From: Gammaproteobacteria bacterium UBA7803 | GTDB taxonomy: Bacteria; Pseudomonadota; Gammaproteobacteria; Pseudomonadales; Azotimanducaceae | DNA length: 63,520 bases | Reading direction: 5' to 3' | Assembly: GCA_002480525.1 (NCBI GenBank) | Contig: DLCH01000004.1 | Location: 1-63,520, forward strand | Shown: in pieces, positions 9,301 through 16,941 of the stretch | Layout of the letters: the number at the start of each line of letters is the position of its first letter | How positions within the stretch are numbered: the first letter of the stretch is position 1 | Made by a program: the position numbers and the translations under genes | The notes under the pieces: model-generated | What the model saw: only the letters and a program-made list of their open reading frames with translations | What the model was told of the DNA's origin: nothing | The model's database searches: none

Positions 9301-9459
9301 GCCCCGATAGATGGTTTCGATGCCGACGATGGGCGGGTCGATGTCCGGGTATTCCCGCAGCGGCAGCCGGTCGAAGGAGATCAGGCCGAAGGCGATGAGC
9401 AGCAGTGATATGACGGCGGCGAAGACCGGTCGGCGGACGGCGGTGTCGGAGATGATCAT
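6310..9459 (-). CDS. Efflux RND transporter permease subunit (HAE1/AcrB family)
   Basis: A 1049-residue inner-membrane pump subunit of full AcrB length. The N-terminus MIISDTAVRRPVFAAVISLLL is the usual TM1 start of the family, so the ATG at 9459 is chosen over an upstream in-frame one. The proton-relay aspartates are present in TM4 (LAIGLVVDDAIVMLENIHRR), as are the duplicated architecture (second half starting about NFTVVNGIYRRML) and the late GLAAKNGILIVEFANQLRD motif. It works with the adaptor encoded 22 bp upstream and an outer-membrane channel that is not in the window. The substrate is unknown. The class exports drugs, dyes, detergents or metabolites from the periplasm using proton-motive force. 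Confidence 0.95.
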   Translation of the reverse strand: MIISDTAVRRPVFAAVISLLLIAFGLISFDRLPLREYPDIDPPIVGIETIYRGAAASVVETRITEVIEERIAGVEGIEFIESSSQDGRSDITVEFSVGRDVDAAANDIRDRVSSVLSTLPDEAEPPEVRKVDSNESVIMWINLTSDRMTVPELTDYAERYLVDRFSVLDGVARVFVGGAQRYAMRIWLDRQELAARSLTVSDVENALRAGNVELPAGEVESIERQFTVRVQREFENADDFRRLVIAEGADGYLVRLGDVARVEKGTEEDRTFFRGNGIPQVGLGVVRQSTANLLDVARAAKRQMEVLTPSLPEGMSFEQSYDSSIFVEGAVNEVYKTLFIAVGLVVLTIFLFLGSVRAMLVPAVTVPVCIIATFIALYALGFSVNLLTLLALVLAIGLVVDDAIVMLENIHRRIDHYGETPLVAAYRGARQVGFAIVATTAVLVAVFVPIAFLEGDIGRLFSEFALSMAAAVVFSSIVALTLAPALASKVLRSSEGENRLTRMIDHNFTVVNGIYRRMLTFVLRHWIIAVVTFLAILASSVLLIRVIPSEYTPDEDRGSFFTFVRGPEGATYEYMKPYMDEIERRLMPYVESGEVQRLLVRTPGGFGGVPRFNSGAVIIVLSPFDQRRSGFVIVDEVRQLLSDLPGVMAFPVMRQGFGSNADKPLQFVIGGGTYEELAEWRDILLAQIDQDNPGLLGLDWDYKETQPQLKVHIDYNRSADLGVSIADIGRTLETLLGSRRVTTYIDNGEEYEVILEGERDTQRTPSSMENIYVRSSTTGELIPLSNLVRLEEFADSNSLNRYNRVRAITLEANLAPELTLGEAVTYLEGLVRDHLPEGVVVDYKGQTRDLQQSSASVMFVMLLGIAVVFLALAAQFESFRHPLTIMLTVPIAIAGGLLGLWATGNTVNIYSQIGLVMLVGLAAKNGILIVEFANQLRDEGVEFMEALVTACEVRLRPIVMTTITTAAGTLPLILGSGPGAETRQVIGIVVFSGVTVATFFTLFIVPVAYRLISGGGTSPLENSRRLERELEVHPAPRSGSAEPTPTSAG

Positions 9460-9481
9460 GCTGGCGTGGCTACCCGGTGGC

Positions 9482-10615
9482 TCAGGCGTCGCCGGCCGTG
9501 CTGGCGCGGGCGGCCTGGGCCGGCACGGCATCCGGGTCCGGCTTGATCAGCTCGGCGATGGGCCGCGTGCCGTCGTCGACGGCGTGGATGCGTACCGGCG
9601 CGCCGGGCCGGACCTTCAGGGTGCCGTGGGAGATGACGGTCTCGCCGATCTCCAGCCCCGAGACGACTTCGACCTGGCCCGGCAGCCGGGTGCCCAGATC
9701 CACCTGGCGCTCCTGGGCCGTGTAGGGCTCGGTGCTCGTGTCGACCACCAGCACGAAGGTCGAGGCGCCGCGGGGAATCACCGCCTCCTCGGAGATGACG
9801 ATGGCGTCGCGCTCGTTGCGCAGCAGGTTGAGGGTCATGAGCATGCCGGGCACCAGGTCCCGGCGGTCGTTGGGGATGATGGCCCGCACCGTGATCGAGC
9901 GCGTCACCGGGTCGATGGTGCTGTCCACCGAGGCCACTTCGCCGGCGAAGCTGCGGTTGGGAAACACCGGCGTGGCGGCTTCGATGACGGTGCCGCGGCT
10001 GACGGTGTTCAGGTAGAGCGCCGGAATGGTGAAGTCGAGCTTCATCCGGGAATCGTCCACCAGGGTGGTGATGACGTCGCCGGGGGACACCAGGGCGCCG
10101 GGGCTGACCATCCGCAGGCCGACGTGGCCGCTGAACGGCGCCGTGATGAGCCGGTCGGCGAGCCGGGAGCGGACGGCGTCGAGCCGGGCGTCCGCGGTGC
10201 GCCATTCGCGCCGCCGCTCGTCGAGCAGGGATTCCGAGGCGTTGCCCTGGGCCACCAGGCGCTCGATGCGCTCGTACTGGCGCTGGGCCTCCTCGGCCAG
10301 GGATTCGGCCTCGGCGAGCAGGGCCGACTCCTCCCGGTCCGTCAGCTCCACCAGCACGTCCCCGGCCTCGACGGCCTGGCCGTCTTCGAAGTTGACCCGG
10401 GAGATCGTGTCCGACACGTTGGCCGTGATGTCGACGGTCTCGTTGGCGCGCAGGGTGCCCAGGGCCTCGAGGCTGTCGGCGATGCGCTGCAGGCCGACCC
10501 GCTCCACGATGACGCCGGTGGGGCCCCGGCCGGGCGCGGCGGCCGCGGCCGGCGCCGGCCACAGCAGTGCCGTGACGGCGATGGCGGCCAGTGCGGTGGA
10601 GACTGCGTTGTTCAT
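9482..10615 (-). CDS. Efflux RND transporter periplasmic adaptor (membrane fusion protein)
   Basis: A 377-residue periplasmic adaptor with a signal peptide of about 26 residues (MNNAVSTALAAIAVTALLW, then an Ala-rich cleavage region). Domains in order are a lipoyl half (DITANVSDTISRVNFEDGQ), an alpha-helical hairpin (about 95-150, EEAQRQYERIERLVAQGNAS), the second lipoyl half (LITAPFSGHVGLRMVSPG), a beta-barrel and a membrane-proximal domain. It bridges the RND pump to an outer-membrane channel. The ATG at 10615 is chosen because it starts the signal peptide; 14 further in-frame residues upstream look non-coding. It is followed after 22 bp by the permease gene in one operon. Confidence 0.93.
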   Translation of the reverse strand: MNNAVSTALAAIAVTALLWPAPAAAAAPGRGPTGVIVERVGLQRIADSLEALGTLRANETVDITANVSDTISRVNFEDGQAVEAGDVLVELTDREESALLAEAESLAEEAQRQYERIERLVAQGNASESLLDERRREWRTADARLDAVRSRLADRLITAPFSGHVGLRMVSPGALVSPGDVITTLVDDSRMKLDFTIPALYLNTVSRGTVIEAATPVFPNRSFAGEVASVDSTIDPVTRSITVRAIIPNDRRDLVPGMLMTLNLLRNERDAIVISEEAVIPRGASTFVLVVDTSTEPYTAQERQVDLGTRLPGQVEVVSGLEIGETVISHGTLKVRPGAPVRIHAVDDGTRPIAELIKPDPDAVPAQAARASTAGDA

Positions 10616-10967
10616 GTTCTGTCCGGTGGCTGTGGGCGTCGGCGGCGGGGCGGCCACATTCTAGTGGCGGGACCGATTCGGCCGATAGTCTGGAGTCGCC
10701 AGACAATGCACGTTCCGTTCCGGATTCGCCGGTTGCGTCCGGACGGCGACGCCGGCGCCGAGGCGCGACGCCCGAGTGTCCGCCAGTCTCGCCGGACCCC
10801 CGTGATCCCCGTGTGAATGGGACATCGGCGGCGCGCCGCGGTTCCCGCAGCTCTGCCCGGGGCCGCGGGCCCGCGCCGGCCCGGGTCGGCGGCTGCCCGG
10901 GAATGAGGCACGGCGCCCCGGGCTGCCCGTCACCGGGGCGCCCGCCGCCCCAGCGCCGTGCGCGCCG
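10616..10967. other. Gene-free region upstream of the RND operon
   Basis: 352 bp between the adaptor start and the ectD stop. It must hold the promoter of the efflux operon. The only clear signal is the inverted repeat at 10688-10704. The open frames through it have no recognisable protein and look like GC-rich background. Confidence 0.6.
10688..10704. promoter_or_regulatory. Inverted repeat, possible operator of the RND efflux operon
   Basis: GTCTGG-AGTCG-CCAGAC is a perfect 6-bp inverted repeat with a 5-nt centre, 73 bp upstream of the adaptor ATG. It is the right place and size for a TetR- or MarR-type operator, but no such regulator gene is in the window and no good promoter hexamers could be assigned. 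Confidence 0.35.
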
Positions 10968-11897
10968 TCAGGCAACCGCCGAGCGCTGGGCCGGGCCCGG
11001 TTCGAGGACGGCAACCCGTTCGCGGCTGGCCAGCCACTCCGGCCGCGGCCCGCTTGCTGCATAGGGCGCGCGCAGGCGGTTGTCGATGCTGTTGTAGACG
11101 AAGAACAGGTTGGTGCGCGGGGCCGGCGACAGGTTGTCGCTGGAGGCGTGCAGCGTGTTGCCGTCGAACACGGTGACCGTGCCGGGGCCGCCGCGGGCGG
11201 CGACCACGCCGCGGTTCCGGGTCGCGGCGGCGATGTCGGCCAGCGCCGGCACGCCGACCTTCTGGCGCTTCAGGGAGGTCTCCCAGTTGCGCTTGGGCGT
11301 CTCCCCGACGGTGGGGTAGAAGGTCTCGTGGGAACCGGGCACCAGCATCAGCGGGCCGTTGTCGTCGCGGTTCTCCGACAGGCTGACCGAGATGCTCACG
11401 CAGCGCATGGCCGGCATGCCGTCCTCGGCATGCCAGGTCTCGAAGTCGCTGTGCCAGTCGAAGCCGCGCCCCCGGAACGCCGGTTTGCGGTTCAGCCGCG
11501 ACTGATGCACGTAGACGTCGCTGCCGAGAATCTGTCGGCTCAGATCCAGCAGCCTGGAGTCCCGGGTCAGGGTGTCGAAACGGGCGGACAGCGCGTGGAT
11601 GCCGAAGATCGAGCGGATCGCGTCGGAGTCCGGCTCGGTGATGGTTCCCGGCCGGGCGAGCATCTCCGGGTCGTGCTCGTAGGCCGCCAGGTCGTCGCGG
11701 AAGCGCTCGATCTCCCGGGGCTGGAAGAACCCTTCGAGCACCAGGAAGCCGTCGCGCTCGAAGCGCGCGAGCTGATCGGCGTCCAGCGGGCCCCGGCGAC
11801 GATCCGCGGGGTCCGCGTGAATGACCGGTTCCCGGCGGGGCACCGGGCCGTGTCTTTCCGGCAGGCGAGTGGGATAGTGATCGAATGCTTCGGGCAT
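10968..11897 (-). CDS. ectD: Ectoine hydroxylase (Fe(II)/2-oxoglutarate dioxygenase)
   Basis: A 309-residue enzyme that hydroxylates the compatible solute ectoine to 5-hydroxyectoine using oxygen, Fe(II) and 2-oxoglutarate in the cytoplasm. The EctD signature is intact: FDWHSDFETWHAEDGMP (146-162) supplies iron ligands H149 and D151, H250 in DGNTLHASSDN is the third, and R261 (SPAPRTNLFF) fits the 2-oxoglutarate-binding Arg. Length matches the family. No ectABC, aspartokinase or ectoine transporter gene is adjacent, so this gene stands alone. Either the biosynthetic genes are elsewhere or the cell modifies imported ectoine. The gene points to an osmotically variable, probably saline habitat. 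Confidence 0.92.
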   Translation of the reverse strand: MPEAFDHYPTRLPERHGPVPRREPVIHADPADRRRGPLDADQLARFERDGFLVLEGFFQPREIERFRDDLAAYEHDPEMLARPGTITEPDSDAIRSIFGIHALSARFDTLTRDSRLLDLSRQILGSDVYVHQSRLNRKPAFRGRGFDWHSDFETWHAEDGMPAMRCVSISVSLSENRDDNGPLMLVPGSHETFYPTVGETPKRNWETSLKRQKVGVPALADIAAATRNRGVVAARGGPGTVTVFDGNTLHASSDNLSPAPRTNLFFVYNSIDNRLRAPYAASGPRPEWLASRERVAVLEPGPAQRSAVA

Positions 11898-12076
11898 AGG
11901 TCGCTACCTCCTCTTGCAGGTGTGGTGTCGTCGGTCGAATGGCTGGCGCGTGGCGCGGACGGCCGCGGGGCTCGGGGAGCCCTGGTGTTCGATGTCCGTC
12001 CGGGCCGCTCGATCGAGCGTCGTCGGACGGAACTCCTATATGGGTCGATCTGATCGGGGATCAAGAGGTCGGGCGT

Positions 12077-12844
12077 TCACACCAGCCGGAACCGCATGCC
12101 GCACAGGTGCACCAGCCCGTCGTCGCCGAGGGCGCCCCGGGCCCGCGCGGCGGCGCGCACCGCATCCGGGTCGGTGGCGACCAGATCGAGCCCGGCGAGC
12201 CCTTCCGGCCGCCCGTCGCGGCAGGGCACGAACCGGAGTCGGGCGTTGGCGAGAGGCAGCGTCGGCGCGCCGGCGTCGTCGTCGAGCGGAATCTCGGCGA
12301 TCTGCGACCAGCGGGCGGCAACGGCATTCGGGTCGTCGCACTGGATCTCGGCGGCGGCAATGGCGCTCACCCGGGACAGGCTGCGGTGCGCCTGCCAGTC
12401 CGGCCCGGCGGGCTCCCAGGGCCCGTTCGGCGCGTGGGCGTCGGGGCCCACCTGCTCGTCGATCTCGAAGAAGGAGCCGCCCGTGTCCTTGGGGTGGAGC
12501 TGCATGTTGCGGAACTCGTGGGTCTCGAACTGATTGACCACGCGGATGCCCAGTTCCTCGATCCTGGCGCGCCGGGGCGCGTGGTCGTCGCACTGGGTGA
12601 TCACCATGTACCCGCCGTCGCCGCGGCGCCGCTCCAGGTACCGGCCGGCGGCGGTCTCCGCCCGGGTGGGCGCGACCACTTCGAGAAGCTGGTCGCCGAT
12701 GGGCAGCAGCGCGTTTTCCAGACCGAAGTGGGCGACGCCCGGGTCCCGGTAGCAGACCTTCAGGTCGAACACCTCGCCGAGCGCCCGCTCGGCGTCACCG
12801 AGCCGTTCCGCCACCAGCGCGATCTGCCGCAGTCTCAGCCACAT
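12077..12844 (-). CDS. VOC-superfamily (glyoxalase/bleomycin-resistance-like) protein
   Basis: A 255-residue protein starting at MWLRLRQIALVAERL (ATG 12844). Upstream in-frame codons overlap the divergent TPR gene promoter and look unrelated. The start resembles a VOC beta-alpha-beta-beta-beta module (LRQIALVAERLGDAERAL to VYCRDPGVAHFGLENAL-like strands), with a second module in the C-terminal half (SRVSAIAAAEIQCDD). Candidate metal ligands are H and E residues in LLEVVAP, THEFRNMQLHP and SFFEIDEQ. VOC enzymes include isomerases, dioxygenases and lyases, and nothing here fixes the reaction. It stands between ectD (same strand, about 180 bp apart) and a divergent membrane TPR gene. Confidence 0.75.
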   Translation of the reverse strand: MWLRLRQIALVAERLGDAERALGEVFDLKVCYRDPGVAHFGLENALLPIGDQLLEVVAPTRAETAAGRYLERRRGDGGYMVITQCDDHAPRRARIEELGIRVVNQFETHEFRNMQLHPKDTGGSFFEIDEQVGPDAHAPNGPWEPAGPDWQAHRSLSRVSAIAAAEIQCDDPNAVAARWSQIAEIPLDDDAGAPTLPLANARLRFVPCRDGRPEGLAGLDLVATDPDAVRAAARARGALGDDGLVHLCGMRFRLV

Positions 12845-12966
12845 GCCGTTGTCTCCCCGCCGTCCTGTGTCCGCCCAGTGTACCGTCCGGGCCGGCCCGG
12901 GGGTGGCTTCCCGGCCGGCGCAGGAATGCGGCATATTACGGCTCCCGTCTGTGCGGACGTGCCCGC

Positions 12967-15087
12967 ATGATCCACCGCTGGCTGGCCGGATTGAGGCGTC
13001 GCAAGGTGCTTCGGGTCGCCAGCGCCTACGTGGTGGCGGCGTGGGGTGTTCTGCAGGGGGTGGAGGCGCTGGCGCCGCTGCTGGCGCTGCCGTCCTGGAC
13101 GCTGCCGATGGCCGCGCTGCTGATGCTCGCCGGGTTGCCGGTGACGGTGGCGGCGGTGTGGGCGCTGCAGCCGGCCGCGCCCCGTCCCGAGGAGGCGACC
13201 AGGGCCGGCGCCGTCGACCTGGCCCTGCTGGCCGCGGCCGGCGTCGTGGTGGTGCTGGCCGGGCTCCAGCTTCTGCTCCGACCCGCGTCGTCGCCCGTCC
13301 CGGCCCCGGCGGCCGCCCCCGCGTCCGTCGCCGTGCTGCCCTTCGTCAGCTTCAGCGGGGCCCCGGATGACGGCTATTTCTCGGATGGCCTCACCGAGGA
13401 GCTGATCAACTCCCTGGCCCGGGTTCCAGGTCTGCTGGTCACCGGGCGCACGTCGTCGTTCCACTTCAAGGGCCGGGACGAGGACCTGCGGGCGATCGGC
13501 CGCCAGCTCGGCGTCGGCCACCTCGTGGAAGGCAGCGTCCGCCGCGCCGGCGCGCGCCTGCGGGTGACGGTGCAGCTCGTCTCGGCCGAGGACGGCTTCC
13601 ATCTCTGGTCCCAGACCTACGAGCGCGATCTGGACGACTCGTTCGCCATTCAGCGGGACATCGCCGAGCAGGTGGCGCGCACGCTGCGGACTACGCTGCT
13701 GATCGAGCCCGCCGGGCCGGACCGGCAGGCGCCGGCGCTGTATCCGGACCTGCTGGTGGCCCGGGCGCTGCTGAACGAACGCACCCTGCCGTCGGTGACG
13801 GAGGCGCGCACGCTGTTCGCCCGAATGGTGGAAGCGGAGCCCGACCACGTGGCCGCCCTGGCCGGCCTGGCCCGGGCCACCATGCTGCTGGCCGGCGCCT
13901 ACCTGACCCTGGACTTCGAGCCGGCGGCCCGGAGCGCCGTCGAAGCCGTCGAGCGCGCCGTCCGGCTCGCCCCGGACGACGTGGCCGCCAATCTCTCCGC
14001 CGGCATTGTCTACGACACTCTGGCGCTGCGTACCGACGAGTCCGGCTACCTGGCCCTGGCGATGCGGCACCTGGCGCGGGCCGCGGATCTGGCCCCGGAG
14101 AATCCGGAAGTACTGCGCAGCTATGCGGCGCTGCTGGCCCGGCAGGGGCGCTGGCCGGTGGCGGTGACCCTGTGCGAGCGGGCCGTGGCGCGCGACCCGC
14201 TGGACCGCGCCGGCCGCCTGCAGCTCGCCGAGGTGCTGCGCGGCAGCGGCCGGCTGGCCGACGCCCGCGGCGAGCTCGAGGACCTGCTGCGGGCCCACGC
14301 CGACTACACCGCGGCCCATCTCGAGCTCGGCGAGCTGTTCATGGAGAGCGGCGCGCTGGATGCGGCGATCGTGCCGCTGCAGCGGGCTCATGAGGCGCGG
14401 ACGTCGCCCCGCGCCAGCTTCGCCCTGGCGAACGTCTATCTGAATCTCGGCCTGACCGAGGAGCTCGAGCGCACGCTGGCGGAGCTCGACTACGCGCCCC
14501 GGTCGGCGCCGCTGGCGCAGATGATCCGCCTGCATGCGGCTGGCGACGGGGCGGCGGCGCTGGCCCATGCCGAGACCCAGCTCGCGCTGACGGGCGATCG
14601 GATCTGGCGGCCTCTGGTCGCGCTGGAAGCGCTGGCCACCGGCGCGCTGGACACCGCCCGGCAGCAGCTCCGGTCGCTCGATCCCGAGCTGCTCGGCCCG
14701 GCGCCGCCGGTCGACCGGGTGCCGGCCGGGACGGTGCTGATGGCGGCGACCCTGCTTCAGGCCGAGGGGGAAGGCGACCGGGCCGCCGCGCTGCTCGAGC
14801 AGCTCCTGCAGGTGCTCGCGCCGACGCCGGGCGGCTACGACCCGATCGCCGGCAAGCTCGCCCGGTCCCAGGCGCTGGCCCTGCTCGGACGCAACGATCA
14901 GGCCCTGGCGGAGCTGGAGGACGCCCGGCGGCAGGGCTACCGCACCCTGTACGACTTCGACAACTTCCTGCGCCTGGACCGGTATCCGAGCTTCGCCGGC
15001 CTGCGTGGCGAGCCGCGATTCCTGGCGCTGCTGCAGGCGATCGAGCACGACAACCGGACCCTGGGGCGGACCGTGCGCGCCGGCTGA
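12967..15087 (+). CDS. Membrane protein with FlgO/TolB-like domain and TPR repeats
   Basis: A 706-residue protein. The N-terminus (LRRRKVLRVASAYVVAAWGV) is the membrane entry seen after cyclase or CadC-type domains in a large marine proteobacterial family, but here no such domain precedes it. Three transmembrane helices are visible at about 17-38, 42-65 and 84-104. Then comes the conserved block ASVAVLPFVSFSGAPDDGYF (about 118-137), SDGLTEELINSLARV, TGRTSSFHFKG and LVEGSVRRAG, a TolB/FlgO-like fold, and TPR-like helical repeats from about 250 to 650. It is likely a membrane-bound signalling or scaffolding protein. Its target is unknown. Confidence 0.8.
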   Translation: MIHRWLAGLRRRKVLRVASAYVVAAWGVLQGVEALAPLLALPSWTLPMAALLMLAGLPVTVAAVWALQPAAPRPEEATRAGAVDLALLAAAGVVVVLAGLQLLLRPASSPVPAPAAAPASVAVLPFVSFSGAPDDGYFSDGLTEELINSLARVPGLLVTGRTSSFHFKGRDEDLRAIGRQLGVGHLVEGSVRRAGARLRVTVQLVSAEDGFHLWSQTYERDLDDSFAIQRDIAEQVARTLRTTLLIEPAGPDRQAPALYPDLLVARALLNERTLPSVTEARTLFARMVEAEPDHVAALAGLARATMLLAGAYLTLDFEPAARSAVEAVERAVRLAPDDVAANLSAGIVYDTLALRTDESGYLALAMRHLARAADLAPENPEVLRSYAALLARQGRWPVAVTLCERAVARDPLDRAGRLQLAEVLRGSGRLADARGELEDLLRAHADYTAAHLELGELFMESGALDAAIVPLQRAHEARTSPRASFALANVYLNLGLTEELERTLAELDYAPRSAPLAQMIRLHAAGDGAAALAHAETQLALTGDRIWRPLVALEALATGALDTARQQLRSLDPELLGPAPPVDRVPAGTVLMAATLLQAEGEGDRAAALLEQLLQVLAPTPGGYDPIAGKLARSQALALLGRNDQALAELEDARRQGYRTLYDFDNFLRLDRYPSFAGLRGEPRFLALLQAIEHDNRTLGRTVRAG

Positions 15088-15144
15088 GGCGGGTCCGCAT
15101 GCCTTCGGTTACACTGGGACGGTGTTCCGCAGAAGAAAGCTCAC

Positions 15145-16515
15145 ATGAGTACGGACTCTTCGTCCGGCGCCAGGACCGAGCTGCAGATTCAGACGGAGTC
15201 CTGGCTGGCCGAGCACCGCATCGACGAGGTCGAGGCGGTGATCCCCGACATGGCCGGCGTGCCCCGGGGAAAATTCTTTCCCGCCCGGAAATTCCTTCGT
15301 CACAACCTGCGCCTGCCGGAATCGGTGTTCCTCCAGGGCATCACCGGTGACTACGGCGAGGTCCCCGGCGACCTCTACGACATCGACCCGGACCTGCACC
15401 TCGAACCCGACTACAACACCCTGCGGATCGTGCCCTGGACCAACGAGCCGACGGCCAGTGTGATCGTCGACTGCTACCGGCGCGACCGGGTGCCGCTCAA
15501 CCACGCGCCGCGCCAGGTGCTCAAGCGCATCCTCAAGCTCTACGAGGACAAGGGCTGGAAGCCGGTGATCGCGCCGGAGGTCGAGTTCTACCTGGTGAAG
15601 CAGAACACCGACCCGGACTATCCGCTGGAGGCGCCCGTCGGCCGGGCCGGCCGCAAGGAGACCGCGGGGCGGATGTACAGCATCGAGTCGGTGAACGAGT
15701 TCGACCCGATCATCGAGGACATCTACGACTACTGCGACGCCATGGAGATCGACGCCGACTCGCTGTCCCACGAGGACGGCGCCGGTCAGCTCGAGGTCAA
15801 CTTCCTCCACGGCGATCCGCTGGACATCGCCGACCAGGTGTTCCTGTTCAAGCGGGTCGCCCGGGAAGCGGCGTTCAAGCACGGCATCTACGCCACCTTC
15901 ATGGCCAAGCCGATGGAGGGTCAGCCCGGCAGCGCGCTGCACCTGCACCAGAGCGTGGTGGACGTGAAGTCCGGGGAAAACCTGTTCTCCCAGCCCGACG
16001 GGGCGATCAGCCCGCTGTTCCGGGCGTTCATCGCCGGGCTGCAGAAGTACGTGCCGGACGCGCTGATCCTGTTCGGGCCGTACGTCAATTCCTACCGGCG
16101 CTTCACCCGCTACCTGGCGGCGCCCATCAACGTGCAGTGGGGTTACGACAACCGCACCGTGGGGCTGCGGGTGCCCCATTCCGACGCGGCCAACCGCCGG
16201 GTCGAGAACCGCATCCCCGGCGCCGACGTGAACCCCTATCTGGCCATCGCCGCGTCGCTGGCCTGCGGCTACATGGGCATGATCGAGGGGCTCGAGCCCA
16301 GCGAGCCGCTGTCCGGCAGCGCCTATAAGCTCGAGCAGGGGCTGGCCCGGGACATGTTCGCGGCGCTGGACCTGATGGAAGCCTCCGACCCGCTGCACGA
16401 GATCTTCGGCCGCGAGTTCGTGCAGCTCTACTGCGCGATCAAGCGGGTGGAGCACGAGACCTATTTCCAGGTGATCAGCCCCTGGGAGCGGGAGCATCTG
16501 CTGCTGAACGTCTGA
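15145..16515 (+). CDS. Glutamine synthetase family protein (gamma-glutamylputrescine synthetase-like)
   Basis: A 456-residue glutamine-synthetase-fold enzyme. Visible family motifs are IAPEVEFYLV (about 143-152, metal-binding Glu), GAGQLEVNFLHGDPL (about 212-226), GSALHLHQSVVD (metal/ATP His), YVNSYRRF, the active-site Arg region NRRVENRIPGADVNPYLAIA and the late E in HEIFGREFVQLY. The sequence, including an early VIPDMAGVPRGK in place of the classical GlnA beta-grasp, resembles PuuA and GlnA3-type enzymes that gamma-glutamylate amines such as putrescine. It lacks the C-terminal adenylylation site region of GlnA. It is convergent with an FMN glutamate synthase gene across the REP array. Which amine is used is not visible. 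Confidence 0.85.
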   Translation: MSTDSSSGARTELQIQTESWLAEHRIDEVEAVIPDMAGVPRGKFFPARKFLRHNLRLPESVFLQGITGDYGEVPGDLYDIDPDLHLEPDYNTLRIVPWTNEPTASVIVDCYRRDRVPLNHAPRQVLKRILKLYEDKGWKPVIAPEVEFYLVKQNTDPDYPLEAPVGRAGRKETAGRMYSIESVNEFDPIIEDIYDYCDAMEIDADSLSHEDGAGQLEVNFLHGDPLDIADQVFLFKRVAREAAFKHGIYATFMAKPMEGQPGSALHLHQSVVDVKSGENLFSQPDGAISPLFRAFIAGLQKYVPDALILFGPYVNSYRRFTRYLAAPINVQWGYDNRTVGLRVPHSDAANRRVENRIPGADVNPYLAIAASLACGYMGMIEGLEPSEPLSGSAYKLEQGLARDMFAALDLMEASDPLHEIFGREFVQLYCAIKRVEHETYFQVISPWEREHLLLNV

Positions 16516-16541
16516 GCCGCCGGGTCGGTCGGGCGGAACCG

Positions 16542-16919
16542 GATCGCGGCCGGGAGGCCGCTCCCACGGAGGTTCGCCGCGTAGGAGCGGCCTCCCGGCC
16601 GCGATACCCCTTTGCCGGGTGGAAGCGGCCTCCAGGACGCGATTCCCCTTTGCCGGGTGGAAGCGGCCTCCCGGCCGCGATTCTCCTTTGCCGGGTGGGA
16701 GCGGCCTCCCGGCCGCGATTCCCCTTTGCCGGGTGGGAGCGGCCTCCCGGCCGCGATTCTCCTTTGCTGGGTGGGAGCGGCCTCCCGGCCGCGATCCCGC
16801 AGGGACAGTCCATCGTGGGAGCGGTCTCCAGACCGCGATGTCCGGGCTGGCCGATCGCGGTCTGGAGACCGCTCCCACATCCTGGTGATTCAGCTCGCGG
16901 TCTGGAGACCGCTCCTACA
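16542..16919. repeat. Array of ten REP palindromes, six in exact 38-bp tandem register
   Basis: The 426-bp gap between two convergent stop codons is filled with REP units. One minus copy lies at 16542-16567. Plus copies begin at 16581, 16619, 16657, 16695, 16733 and 16771, all exactly 38 bp apart with near-identical spacers (CCCCTTTGCCGGG), then one at 16815. Minus copies follow at 16854-16879 and 16895-16919. The hairpin is GCGGCC-TCCC-GGCCGC in most units and GCGGTC-TCCA-GACCGC in the last three, against GCGATC-TCCA-GATCGC elsewhere in the window. The stem bases covary, which supports selection on the hairpin. The second copy has a broken stem. Confidence 0.95.
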
Positions 16920-16941
16920 TCGTGTTGATTCAGCTCGCGGG

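Noticed and set aside
6817..9408. Long plus-strand frame opposite the RND permease
   Set aside because: His/Gln/Gly-rich translation with no domain, exactly antisense to a well-recognised pump gene.
12835..15048. Long minus-strand frame of 737 codons
   Set aside because: Antisense to the FlgO-like/TPR gene, with Arg/Gln/Gly-rich low-information translation.
16542..16919. CRISPR-like array
   Set aside because: The units are themselves palindromic, spacers are nearly identical and no cas gene is near, so this is a REP array.
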